Positions 25,752 to 34,531 of a DNA stretch of 64,000 bases are shown here, one piece after another (position 1 is the first letter of the stretch; the number at the start of each line of letters is the position of its first letter). Under the pieces are notes generated by a model, which was given only the letters and a program-made list of their open reading frames with translations, made no database searches and was not told the DNA's origin. This DNA comes from Moraxella bovis (lineage in GTDB: Bacteria; Pseudomonadota; Gammaproteobacteria; Pseudomonadales; Moraxellaceae), in NCBI RefSeq assembly GCF_002014975.1, contig NZ_MUXV01000014.1:3191-67190 (forward strand), given 5' to 3'. Position numbers and translations under genes: made by a program.

Positions 25752-28541
25752 ATGGCAAAAAAGACACAATTAAAACACACGCTGGGCGATTTTTTATTTA
25801 ATCAAATAAAAAACAGTAAGGAATATCAAGATTGGGCAGATGAGTTTGAATTACCTAATTTTATCACTGATAATCTTGCCAAGATGCTCCGCGATTATCA
25901 AATCAATGCCATAAAGCAGTTTATTTATTTGTATGAAAATCACGGCATAGAAAAAGCCAAACATCTTTTATTTAATATGGCAACAGGCACAGGCAAAACC
26001 TTGACAATGGCAGGGATTGTGCTGTATTTGTATGAGCAGGGTTATCGTAATTTTGTGTTTTTGGTACATCAATTACAAATCAAAGACCAAGCGATAAAGA
26101 ATTTTACCGAGCCTACTTTTGAAAAATATCTATTTAAAAAACAAGTCAAGTTTAATGGCAAAAGCATTCCCATAAAAGCCATAGACCGATTTGAAGACAC
26201 CAAAAAAGACGGCATTAACTTTATGTTTTTTAGTACGTCTTTATTATACACACGCCTGATTAACCCAAAAGAAAATGCCATTACTGCCAATGATTTTGTC
26301 AAAAATTTGACAGTGATTATCGCTGATGAAGCTCACAGGTTAAATGTAGATACTCGCAAAAAGACCGAAGTAAATGATGAAAATAACTGGGAAAAGGCGG
26401 TGCAATCGGTATTGCACGCCAATCCAAAAAATCTATTATTAGAATTTACCGCAACGGTGGATTTAAAAAATGAAAAAATCCATAAAAAATACAGCGATAA
26501 ACTTATTTATAAATACGACTTTTTGCAATTTAATAAAGACAGATATAGCAAACAAGTTAATTTTTTGTATAACGAAGAGACACAAATAGAAGATCAAAAA
26601 AGACTGCTTATTGTCAATGCGGTGGCAATGAGCGAATATCGCCGTCTGTATGCCGAGCGTGAAATGGGCGTATCTATTAACCCAATCATACTGATTAAAT
26701 CTACCAAAATCGCCCAAAGCGAAGAAGATAGGGCATTTTTTCATAAAGTCATTCATTCGCTAAGAGTAGAAGATTTTAATCATCTAAAAGCAATGAGTGA
26801 ATACAAAACTGATTTGTTAGACACTCAATTTATGTTTATCAAACAAATGTTTAATTGGTTAAATTCCAAACAATCATCGTTTATCGGTATTGGTGGATTG
26901 ATTACTGCGATTAAAGAGCGATTTAGTGAAAACAACACGATGATTTATAACAGCAAAACCAAAGAGCGAGCTGATTTATTGCCATTATTGGACAGCCCTA
27001 GAAATACCATAAGAGCGATATTTTCGGTCAATGCCCTAAATGAAGGTTGGGACGTATTGAGCCTATATGATATTATTCATTTTGATATTTCGGCAACCAA
27101 AAAAGTATCATTGCAAGACATTCAGCTGATTGGGCGTGGGGCGAGACTTTACCCCTATCAATTACCCAAAGCTTATCATAATGGTGATGATTTATTTAGC
27201 GACAATCATCGTTATGAATTTAACCCCTTTAAACGCAAATTTGACAACGCCCCTGATGCACAAGGGCGGATATTAGAGACCTTCTTTTATCACTTTGTCA
27301 AAACGGGGGTATTTTTAGAAAACTTGCAAAAAGATTTATTGGGCGAAGGCATTATCAATGAAGGCGTAGAGAAAAAAACCATTCGCCTAAAAAATGACTT
27401 TATGCAAAGCCAAACTTATCAAAAAGGTTTTGTACTCGTCAATAGCCAAGAATATCGTAGAAAAAATAAAGACAGCGAGATTGATTTGACATTCAAAAGA
27501 CAAATCATCGCCAGCCCCTATCAATTACACGCCAATGCCCTAACCGATAAAGAGCAAAATAAAACCTTATCGGCAATCAAATACAAAAACATAAAAATCA
27601 CGCCTGAGTATTTTTCAGAGCATTTATTAAGAAAAGCCTTAGTTGGTGCTGAAAATAACTTTTTTCGCTTAAATAATCTAAAAAATCACATCATCGGCAT
27701 AAAAAGCATTGATGAGATGATAGAGCATTATTTGCCAATGCATGATATTCAATATGGCTATATTCACGGTAAGGACATTCACGAATTAAATGCTAATGAA
27801 AAGTTGCAGTTATTAGTCGGTAGTATTTTGCCAGAAGTGCGAAAATCCATTGATAAGTATATGCCATTGGTTACGGGCAGTTCGGTGTTTAGACCAAAAT
27901 CTTTATCATCTATTTTTAAAGAAGAGAAAAATATTTATCTGGTCGCTTATCCCAGCATAGATAAAAATACAGGCGAAAAAATATTTCACGCAACCGATGA
28001 GCGAGCTAAAGCACAAACCAATCACGATAATGCACAGTTGGCATTTGACATTAAAACAGCCGATTGGTATGCGTATAGTGAAAACTATGGCACTAGTGAA
28101 GAAAAACGCTTTGTTAAATATATCGCCACGCAAATTGATGAATTAAAAAATAAATATCAAGGGGCGGAGATTTATCTTATTCGTAATGAACTCGATTATT
28201 ATCTGTTTAATATAGAAGACGGTCGCAGATTTAGCCCTGATTATATGATGATAATCAATGATATTGCCAATCAAAGTGTCTATTATCAATGCCTTTTTGA
28301 ACCAAAAGGCGGACATTTATTACAAAAAGACGAATGGAAAGAAAAAGCCTTGATTGCTTTGAATGATAATAGCGAAATTCGTTTTGAAGATAATGTCTTA
28401 GATGACACCAATTATCGGCAGTATTTGGCGGGTATGACAAATCACGGTTATCAAGAAATCAAATGTTTGGGCTTTAAATTTTTTAATAGCGACACACGGG
28501 GTGAGCACGATTTTGGAGCGGATTTTAATACAAGATTATGA
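25752..28541 (+). CDS. res: Type III restriction enzyme, Res subunit
   Basis: Res is the helicase-like translocase and nuclease subunit that acts with Mod to cut unmodified DNA. The 929-residue product has Walker A at 76-83 (ATGTGKT), the motif II DEAH (VIIADEAHRLN), the later SF2 motifs (FSVNALNEGWDVLSLYDII and QLIGRGARLYPYQ), and a C-terminal PD-(D/E)XK site (FSPDYMMI ... CLFEPKGGHLLQK, i.e. D followed by E-X-K). It is intact. It starts two bases after the mod stop, so Res will be translated regardless of the Mod frame unless translation coupling matters. Confidence 0.94.
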   Translation: MAKKTQLKHTLGDFLFNQIKNSKEYQDWADEFELPNFITDNLAKMLRDYQINAIKQFIYLYENHGIEKAKHLLFNMATGTGKTLTMAGIVLYLYEQGYRNFVFLVHQLQIKDQAIKNFTEPTFEKYLFKKQVKFNGKSIPIKAIDRFEDTKKDGINFMFFSTSLLYTRLINPKENAITANDFVKNLTVIIADEAHRLNVDTRKKTEVNDENNWEKAVQSVLHANPKNLLLEFTATVDLKNEKIHKKYSDKLIYKYDFLQFNKDRYSKQVNFLYNEETQIEDQKRLLIVNAVAMSEYRRLYAEREMGVSINPIILIKSTKIAQSEEDRAFFHKVIHSLRVEDFNHLKAMSEYKTDLLDTQFMFIKQMFNWLNSKQSSFIGIGGLITAIKERFSENNTMIYNSKTKERADLLPLLDSPRNTIRAIFSVNALNEGWDVLSLYDIIHFDISATKKVSLQDIQLIGRGARLYPYQLPKAYHNGDDLFSDNHRYEFNPFKRKFDNAPDAQGRILETFFYHFVKTGVFLENLQKDLLGEGIINEGVEKKTIRLKNDFMQSQTYQKGFVLVNSQEYRRKNKDSEIDLTFKRQIIASPYQLHANALTDKEQNKTLSAIKYKNIKITPEYFSEHLLRKALVGAENNFFRLNNLKNHIIGIKSIDEMIEHYLPMHDIQYGYIHGKDIHELNANEKLQLLVGSILPEVRKSIDKYMPLVTGSSVFRPKSLSSIFKEEKNIYLVAYPSIDKNTGEKIFHATDERAKAQTNHDNAQLAFDIKTADWYAYSENYGTSEEKRFVKYIATQIDELKNKYQGAEIYLIRNELDYYLFNIEDGRRFSPDYMMIINDIANQSVYYQCLFEPKGGHLLQKDEWKEKALIALNDNSEIRFEDNVLDDTNYRQYLAGMTNHGYQEIKCLGFKFFNSDTRGEHDFGADFNTRL

Positions 28542-28625
28542 AAAATCCATGAAAAATCCCCACACCCCACAAAAATTCATAATTTTGGCGTATAATGGTG
28601 GTAACTCAACATCATATGCCACACC

Positions 28626-29345
28626 ATGCACATTCTCATCATCGAAGACGACCCCGCCATTGCCACAACCTTGCGTTTTGCCTTAGAGCGTGAAGGCTAT
28701 ACCGTGTCATGGGCGGACACGGTTGCCAAAGTCGCCCCCTGCCTTGATACGCCACGCCTTGACGCTGTCGTGCTGGACGTGGGATTGCCTGACGGAGACG
28801 GTTTTGGCGTGTGCCAAATGATACGCCAAGGCGACAGGCACGCCCACGCCCCCATACTGTTTTTGACGGCACGCACAGACGAGATAGACCGCATTTTGGG
28901 CTTGGAGCTGGGGGCAGATGATTACATCGCCAAGCCATTTAGCCCCCGAGAGCTGATAGCACGGCTAAAAGCGATATGGCGTAGAGAAAATATCTTTACC
29001 CAAAAATCGGATAAAGCCGATAAATCAGACCCTGCCCACACCGACTTTACCAAAACCACAGGCAGACACATTTGGCATTATCAAGCCTGTGATTATTCAC
29101 TTTTTCTAAATAATCATGCCTTGACCTTATCAAAAACCGAGCTTGGTATCATGCTCACCCTACTTGCCAACCCCACGCACATTCTAAGCCGTGAGCAGAT
29201 TTTGGCAAGCGTGTCCGACCACCCCGAACACCGCCTATCACGCACCATTGACAGCCACATCAAAACCTTACGCCAAAAACTGGGCGATTTGTGCGATGAT
29301 GAGATGATTGTAACCCATCGAGGCTTGGGATACAGCCTGTGCTAA
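28626..29345 (+). CDS. creB: Response regulator CreB
   Basis: The 239-residue OmpR/PhoB-type regulator has the receiver domain (MHILIIEDDPAIATTLRFAL) with the phosphoacceptor Asp51 (VVLDVGLPDGDGF) and the Lys near 101 in DYIAKPFSPREL. The winged-helix effector domain has SKTELGIMLTLLANPTHILS and SRTIDSHIKTLRQKLGD. Identity as CreB rests on the downstream creC and creD. CreBC responds to carbon and cell wall status and controls creD. It overlaps creC by seven bases. Confidence 0.9.
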   Translation: MHILIIEDDPAIATTLRFALEREGYTVSWADTVAKVAPCLDTPRLDAVVLDVGLPDGDGFGVCQMIRQGDRHAHAPILFLTARTDEIDRILGLELGADDYIAKPFSPRELIARLKAIWRRENIFTQKSDKADKSDPAHTDFTKTTGRHIWHYQACDYSLFLNNHALTLSKTELGIMLTLLANPTHILSREQILASVSDHPEHRLSRTIDSHIKTLRQKLGDLCDDEMIVTHRGLGYSLC

Positions 29346-30802
29346 ATTTTCATCGTCTGCTTGACCGCATTTTTAAAAAACGCCTAAGTTTTAGCATTTT
29401 TGTGCGGATATGGCTGACCTTTGCCTTGATTACCCTGTTGTCATCGTCCCTTGCCCTATATTATGTCCAAAAAACGGTGCGACCGTCCGCCAAACGGGTG
29501 GTAGAAGACAGCCTTGTGGATACATCGGTGCTACTGTCGCACATCGTGGCAGATGACGTGGCAAATTTATCAAAAGATGAATTAAATCAAACGCTTAACG
29601 CCAAATTATCCCACGCCTTTACCAACCCTGATAAACCGCTTTGGTATCATCAAAAATCCAAAAGCACCTACCACATCTATATCACGGACAGCACAGGCGT
29701 GGTCATCTATGACAGTCGTGGGGCGAGCGTGGGGGCGGATTTTAGCCGTTGGAATGACGTGTATCTGACCTTGCGTGGCAAATACGGGGCAAGAAGCACT
29801 GACATCGGCGGGCATTCGGTCATGTATGTGGCAAGCCCGATTGTCTCAGACGGGCGGATAATCGGTGTGGCATCCGTTGGCAAGCCCACCCAAACGCTCA
29901 TTCCTTATATCAACAAAAGCACCGATGAGATTATTAAGATTATCTTATCAATTATGGCAATCACGCTTGCCACCGCCACGCTCATGGCATGGTGGTTAAG
30001 ACGCAGCATAGACAGCGTAAACCGCTACACCAAAGGGCTTGCCAGTACCGCACCACCCCATTTTTATCTTGGGCGAGAGCTGAACGAACTCATGGCAAGC
30101 ATTCACGCCATGAAAGACACCATAGAAAACAAAGCGTACGTGAGCGAGTACGTCCACACGCTCACGCATGAGCTAAAATCCCCCCTGACCGCCATTCGTG
30201 CCAGTAGCGAGATTTTGACGGACGAGCTGAGTCTTGCCGAGCGTGAGCAGTTTACGGGCATTATCCTATCGCAAACGGACAAATTAACCGCCTTGGTGGA
30301 CAAACTTTTGACCCTTGCCAAGATTGAACAGCCCACCTTTAAACTTACCATGAGCGATGTTGATTTGGACGCACTCATTCAAACCTGCCTAAATCAGCAG
30401 TCGGCAACCCTAAAACAGCTTGGCAAAACCGTGCAATTTACCAAAAGCGGTATTCATATCCGTGCCGATGAATTTTGGCTGACCCAAGCGGTGCAAAACG
30501 TGATTGACAACGCCATTTATTATGGCAAAAGTGCGATAGCCATTCATATAAGCCAAACCGAGACGGATACCTTTATCCATATCAAAAATGACAGCGACAC
30601 GCTGGACGACTTTATCATCAAGCGAGCCTTTGAGCGGTATTTTAGCATAGGCAAATCCGCCCAGCAAAAAAGCACGGGACTTGGGCTGACGCTGGTTAAG
30701 CAAGTGATAGAGCTTCATGGCGGGGCGGTGAGTTTTGGGCAGGATAGGGGCAACGATGTGGTTGTGGTGATGAGAATTCCGATTACATATATTTACAAAT
30801 AG
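29339..30802 (+). CDS. creC: Sensor histidine kinase CreC
   Basis: The 487-residue inner-membrane kinase has an N-terminal helix (residues 21-43), a periplasmic CHASE-like sensor with the CreC signature SRWNDVYLTLRGKYGARST, a second membrane helix near 200-222, and the kinase core: phosphoacceptor His277 in HTLTHELKSPLTAIRAS, N box QNVIDNAIYYG, and G box STGLGLTLVKQVIELHGG. It is the partner of CreB. Its creD target lies 1.3 kb downstream instead of immediately after it, because two AT-rich genes intervene. Confidence 0.92.
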   Translation: MLNFHRLLDRIFKKRLSFSIFVRIWLTFALITLLSSSLALYYVQKTVRPSAKRVVEDSLVDTSVLLSHIVADDVANLSKDELNQTLNAKLSHAFTNPDKPLWYHQKSKSTYHIYITDSTGVVIYDSRGASVGADFSRWNDVYLTLRGKYGARSTDIGGHSVMYVASPIVSDGRIIGVASVGKPTQTLIPYINKSTDEIIKIILSIMAITLATATLMAWWLRRSIDSVNRYTKGLASTAPPHFYLGRELNELMASIHAMKDTIENKAYVSEYVHTLTHELKSPLTAIRASSEILTDELSLAEREQFTGIILSQTDKLTALVDKLLTLAKIEQPTFKLTMSDVDLDALIQTCLNQQSATLKQLGKTVQFTKSGIHIRADEFWLTQAVQNVIDNAIYYGKSAIAIHISQTETDTFIHIKNDSDTLDDFIIKRAFERYFSIGKSAQQKSTGLGLTLVKQVIELHGGAVSFGQDRGNDVVVVMRIPITYIYK

Positions 30803-31057
30803 AAATAATATAAAAACAGTATTGTATTTGGATTGTTAGAATATTTTTTCTATATAAAATCAATGAATTATATAAAAAGCAACAAAAAAATACACATATT
30901 ATGCACAAATAAATCTCACAAAATGCTTGCAATTTTGTCAAAAATACCTTATTTTATACATAATAGCCTTATGTGTGTCCGACCAATTTTACACATATTC
31001 TTAGGTTGGGTAACTTTTTGTTACCTATTTTTTTATCTCTACATTTTGGAGTAAATT
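30803..31057 (+). other. AT-rich leader between creC and the ImmA-like gene
   Basis: This 255-base segment is distinctly AT-rich, with runs such as TTATATAAAAAGC. A plus-strand frame at 30833-31054 has no ribosome binding site or recognisable domain and is not accepted. A hairpin with a T run lies at its 3' end (31009-31034). Confidence 0.6.
31009..31034 (+). terminator. Hairpin with U tract directly upstream of the ImmA-like gene (possible attenuator)
   Basis: GGTAAC and GTTACC form a six-base stem with a five-T loop, followed by TATTTTTTTATC. It sits about 25 bases before the ATG at 31058, so it either ends transcription coming from creC or attenuates the downstream pair. Confidence 0.5.
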
Positions 31058-31531
31058 ATGAGCCGTGCTGTAAAATACGCCCAAAGTGTACTAAAACACT
31101 ATTGGGATAAGCAAATACCCATACAACCAGAGCGTATGATTGATAAGATTGACGATTTGGAAATTCGTTATGAGAACTTAACAGACAACATTTCTGGTAA
31201 GGTGAATTATGATTTTGATATTAAAAAATACATTATTACTGTCAATGAAAATCACCATGAAAATCGCCAAAGATTTACCATAGCTCATGAATTGGGGCAT
31301 TATGCCCTAAATCATGGCTCAAAAGAAGATATTCTATACCGCAATGGAGAAAGCGACCCTGATGAGATTGAAGCCAATGCTTTCGCTGCTGAAATCTTAA
31401 TGCCAACTGCTGTCATCAGACATTTAATTTTTGAAAAAGACATTACAACGGTACAAGAACTCGCTCAAAAATTATGGGTGTCCGAGCAAGCCATGTTGTA
31501 TCGCCTAAAAAATCTAGGATTGATTTCATGA
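31058..31531 (+). CDS. ImmA/IrrE-family zinc metallopeptidase-like protein
   Basis: The 157-residue product has the M78 (ImmA/IrrE) zinc motif HELGHYALNH, with a third acidic ligand probable in DEIEANAFAAEILMP. It has no signal peptide or membrane segment, so it is cytoplasmic. In phages and conjugative elements ImmA proteases cleave or remove a repressor encoded next to them; here no XRE repressor is adjacent. Its stop overlaps the start of a two-TM protein as ATGA, which suggests they form one functional unit. The start at 31058 follows GGAG. The pair interrupts creBC and creD. Confidence 0.88.
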   Translation: MSRAVKYAQSVLKHYWDKQIPIQPERMIDKIDDLEIRYENLTDNISGKVNYDFDIKKYIITVNENHHENRQRFTIAHELGHYALNHGSKEDILYRNGESDPDEIEANAFAAEILMPTAVIRHLIFEKDITTVQELAQKLWVSEQAMLYRLKNLGLIS

Positions 31532-31986
31532 GCAAGATTGGCAACCATAACATTCAACTAAGTCCACCAGAACAGGCACCGCCAGCATCTGCAACAGTTA
31601 ATATTGCCAATGACGATATTAGCGAACTATCGCAACAAGCCAAACTTAATCAAGAGCGAATTACATTATTTCGTTATGCAGTTTATGGTGCTTTATTTGC
31701 CTTTTCTATACTCATAGTGCTATTATGCTGTGTTATTTATGAGTATATATCGCTGTTAAGATCAAACCAAACGGCGATATTATCTAGCAACTTTTGGCAC
31801 ATTCCTTTAATGATTGCTGTTATGGCGACATCTATTTTATATGCCACCTTAAAATCTTCCGCTCATTTTGGTGAAAACAAATCTCAAAATGACAAACAAA
31901 ATACTGACAGCCTATCCGTTATTGGCAACCTTCCTATTTGGCAAGAGTTGATTGATACCATTAAATCCCTAAAATCATCTAAATAA
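31528..31986 (+). CDS. Two-TM membrane protein coupled to the ImmA-like peptidase
   Basis: The 152-residue protein has a polar Pro/Ala/Asn-rich N terminus, two membrane helices (about 49-72 and 89-107; AVYGALFAFSILIVLLCCVI and LMIAVMATSILYATL), and a charged cytosolic tail ending IKSLKSSK. It has no recognisable enzymatic domain. Translation is coupled to the ImmA-like gene (ATGA overlap). The layout, a protease plus a small two-TM partner, would fit a protease-controlled membrane effector, but that is inference only. Confidence 0.72.
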   Translation: MSKIGNHNIQLSPPEQAPPASATVNIANDDISELSQQAKLNQERITLFRYAVYGALFAFSILIVLLCCVIYEYISLLRSNQTAILSSNFWHIPLMIAVMATSILYATLKSSAHFGENKSQNDKQNTDSLSVIGNLPIWQELIDTIKSLKSSK

Positions 31987-31994
31987 TCTAAATT

Positions 31995-32010
31995 TTCCAC
32001 ACATTTTCCA
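31995..32010 (+). promoter_or_regulatory. Candidate CreB-binding site (cre-tag-like) upstream of creD
   Basis: TTCCA, six bases, TTCCA has the same spacing as the CreB tag known in E. coli and Pseudomonas (TTCAC-N6-TTCAC), with the last two bases of each half changed. It lies 75 bases before the creD start, and a TATAAT occurs at 32054-32059 without a matching -35. Confidence 0.35.
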
Positions 32011-32084
32011 TAAAACCACCCCATTTTTCCATCATTTTTGCACAGACGATTTTTATAATGACTTCATGTTTTTAGGAGTTTATT

Positions 32085-33650
32085 ATGCAAAAAATCGGTA
32101 CAAAATTATCACTCATCGGGGCGGTGTGCCTTGTGTTTTTTGTCGGACTGATGTTCGTGAGCGGACTTGTGAGCGAGCGACAGTCTTATCACGATGAGGT
32201 TATCAGCGAGATTAAGTCGTCCCATGTGTCATCGCAAATTCTAGCCACGCCCTTTTTGGTCGCAGGACATGGCGATGAGACGCACTACATTTTCCCCACC
32301 AAAAGCGACATTAAGGCGACAAGTGATGTGCGAGATGACGAGTACAAACGGGGCATTTATCGGGCGATAAGCTATGGCACGAAAGTTGTCGTACAGCAGA
32401 GTTTTAATGCCCATGCCACCGCCCACAGCTTACACATTGATAAGCCTGCCGAGCCTGCCCAAACGGTATCTCCCGATACCCAAACACAAAACGAACAGTC
32501 TCAAAATCAGCAAACCCAAAACGAGCAAGCCCAATCCACCCCAAGCGAGCAAGTCGCCACCCAAAACCCCCAAGCCACCCAAGCGACACCCACGCCTGCC
32601 ACACCTACCGAATCCATCCACATTCCCAAACCACTAAGGCTTATCATTGCCCTAAGTGATTTACGGGGTGTCATGCCAACGAATGTAACCGTCAATGGCA
32701 AAAGCTATCCTGCCACCTTTGGCACAGACAACGCCCTACCGCATTTGGAAGTGGCTTTGCCCATGACCTTGGATGAATTTATGAAAGATGATTTTATGGG
32801 CAGTGGAGAGCTAAATGTGCAGTTTGAGCTTGACGTGTCTGGCATTGGCAGTTTTGGCGTGTTACCGCTTGGCGAGATGAACACCGTTGCCCTAAACAGC
32901 AACTGGCAAAATCCCAAATTCCACGGGCAAGCCCTACCCACGCACAAATCGCTCACCGACAACGGCTTTGGGGCGACATGGCAAGCCCATGTGCTAGGCG
33001 TGCAAAATCAAAAACTTATCATGGAGCTATCACGGGGCATCATGGGCGATTTTGACCAATACACGCACCACGCTCTGACGACCGATTTTATCCACACTAA
33101 CGACACCTACACCAAGACTGACCGCAGTATTAAATATGCCTTGCTTATCATCATGGTGTCGTTTGGGACGTTCTTTTTGTTTGAAGTTATCAAAGGCTTA
33201 CGCATTCACCCCATTCAGTATCTGCTCGTGGCAAGTGCGTTGCTTGTGTTTTATTTGCTTCTGCTGTCGCTTGCCGAACAGTTGGCGTTTTGGCAGGCAT
33301 ACACCATCGCAAGCCTTGCCTGTGTGGGGCTTATCGGTTGGTATGCTTGCTATATGCTCGGCTCGTTTGGGCGTGGTGTGGGCTTTGGGGCGGTGTTGGG
33401 GACGTTGTATGCGTGCTTTTATGCGATACTCTCGGCAAGTGGCATGAACCTGCTTATGGGGTCGGTGTTCTCCTTTATGTGCATCGCCGTGGTGATGATT
33501 GCTACTCGTCATGTAGATTGGTATGGCATGACAGGGCAAAATGATGACAATAAAAGTGATGAAAGCGACAACACACCACCCACGCAACTGCCACAAGTTA
33601 CCACAATCAATCAAATCAGTCCAACCAATCAGGAGATCGCCCATGACTAA
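32085..33650 (+). CDS. creD: Inner-membrane protein CreD
   Basis: CreD is the membrane protein controlled by CreBC and linked to envelope stress and beta-lactam response. The 521-residue product has an N-terminal anchor (about 8-28), the family start with SERQSYHDEVISEI, a periplasmic domain, and a C-terminal multi-helix region from about residue 350 (YALLIIMVSFGTFFLFEVIK then the block IHPIQYLLVASALLVFYLLL). Residues 123-176 are an unusual low-complexity insert rich in Gln, Thr, Pro and Asn that splits the periplasmic domain. The ribosome binding site AGGAG precedes the ATG. Confidence 0.9.
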   Translation: MQKIGTKLSLIGAVCLVFFVGLMFVSGLVSERQSYHDEVISEIKSSHVSSQILATPFLVAGHGDETHYIFPTKSDIKATSDVRDDEYKRGIYRAISYGTKVVVQQSFNAHATAHSLHIDKPAEPAQTVSPDTQTQNEQSQNQQTQNEQAQSTPSEQVATQNPQATQATPTPATPTESIHIPKPLRLIIALSDLRGVMPTNVTVNGKSYPATFGTDNALPHLEVALPMTLDEFMKDDFMGSGELNVQFELDVSGIGSFGVLPLGEMNTVALNSNWQNPKFHGQALPTHKSLTDNGFGATWQAHVLGVQNQKLIMELSRGIMGDFDQYTHHALTTDFIHTNDTYTKTDRSIKYALLIIMVSFGTFFLFEVIKGLRIHPIQYLLVASALLVFYLLLLSLAEQLAFWQAYTIASLACVGLIGWYACYMLGSFGRGVGFGAVLGTLYACFYAILSASGMNLLMGSVFSFMCIAVVMIATRHVDWYGMTGQNDDNKSDESDNTPPTQLPQVTTINQISPTNQEIAHD

Positions 33651-33813
33651 TATCACAACCGTAAACACCCTAATCGGCAAACCCAAATCGGCAATCTTAG
33701 ATGAATTTGAACAAGATAACTGCGTGGAGTTTTTGCATTGGCTGTATGTGCCAAAATTAAAACTGTTGATGAGCTTTCATCGGCAGGTGTGTGCAGGGGT
33801 GGAAGTGGTGTAG
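33643..33813 (+). CDS. Small unrecognised protein overlapping the creD end
   Basis: An ATG at 33643, with AGGAG eight bases before it, opens 56 codons that overlap the last eight bases of creD. The peptide (NITTVNTLIGKPKSAILDEF then NCVEFLHWLYVPKL) has no family I recognise. The good ribosome binding site and coupling to creD make it a plausible small gene. Confidence 0.5.
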   Translation: MTNITTVNTLIGKPKSAILDEFEQDNCVEFLHWLYVPKLKLLMSFHRQVCAGVEVV

Positions 33814-33820
33814 AGTAAAT

Positions 33821-33850
33821 AAAAGGCATTGTGAAATAACAATGCCTTTT
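33821..33850 (+). terminator. Terminator after creD and the small gene
   Basis: AAAAGGCATTGT pairs perfectly with ACAATGCCTTTT around a six-base loop, followed by AAGTTTTT. Confidence 0.88.
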
Positions 33851-33880
33851 AAGTTTTTAAAGTTTGGACGTGTGATAGGG

Positions 33881-33899
33881 GGGCGAATTATATTCGCCC
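33881..33899. repeat. Hairpin repeat GGGCGAAT-ATTCGCCC
   Basis: An eight-base perfect stem around TAT, the same family as the palindromes at 2488 and 52161. Confidence 0.6.
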
Positions 33900-34019
33900 T
33901 GATTTAGAATTTTAATAAAGGGTAAATATTTACTGGTCAGCCATTACAAAAAACGGACTGATTTTTTTGGCAAAATTCTTTATAATACACCCTTCATCTC
34001 TATCAATTAGGAGAATACC

Positions 34020-34286
34020 ATGAATGATTTGCTCGCCCAATTTATCCCTATGTTTATTGTAACGTTTGGGGTATTTGTGCTGTTTTTTTTGTTTATGGGG
34101 ATTGGTTATTTGGTCAAGAAAAAACCCCTAAAAGGCTCGTGCGGGGGCGTGGCAACCTTGATGGGCGATGAGTTTTGCCAGTTTTGTGGCAACGACCCCA
34201 ACAAATGCGACAGTCTCACCGAAGACGACAAAAAAGCCATGCTCGCTAACAAAGCAACATTGGATAAGATTGCCAAAGAGATTTGA
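34020..34286 (+). CDS. nqrM: Na+-translocating NADH-quinone reductase maturation factor NqrM
   Basis: The 88-residue protein has one N-terminal membrane helix (FIVTFGVFVLFFLFMGIGYL), then the DUF539 signature with four cysteines: SCGG, FCQFCGNDPNKCD. NqrM delivers iron for the membrane Fe centre of Na+-NQR. No nqr genes are in this window, so it is separated from its operon. The start at 34020 follows AGGAG. Confidence 0.92.
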   Translation: MNDLLAQFIPMFIVTFGVFVLFFLFMGIGYLVKKKPLKGSCGGVATLMGDEFCQFCGNDPNKCDSLTEDDKKAMLANKATLDKIAKEI

Positions 34287-34316
34287 TTTGGTGGTTTTAA
34301 AACTTATTTGAATTTT

Positions 34317-34342
34317 AAAAAGGGCGAATTATTTGCCCTTTT
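34317..34342 (+). terminator. Terminator after nqrM
   Basis: AAAAGGGC and GCCCTTTTT form the stem, followed by CTTTT. The loop includes GAATTATTT, so this is a member of the GGGCGAAT hairpin family acting as a terminator. Confidence 0.75.
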
Positions 34343-34531
34343 TCTTTTATGATTACTTAACCTCAAAATATACCAACGGGCGTGGAAAGCACACCCCTAC
34401 AAAAGTATCATTTAAAAAAATACAGAATTGGTGCAAATTAGGGTCAATTCACTGTATTTATCCTAAATTTTTCCCTTTTCAAGCCTCATCCTTTTTTGTT
34501 AAAATTCCATCTTTAGCCACACCAAACCGCC

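Noticed and set aside
30833..31054. Plus-strand frame in the cre leader
   Set aside because: AT-rich, no ribosome binding site, no domain, and it contains the hairpin ahead of the ImmA-like gene.
33198..33686. Minus-strand 162-residue frame opposite creD
   Set aside because: It is antisense to the well-supported creD and shows no family features.
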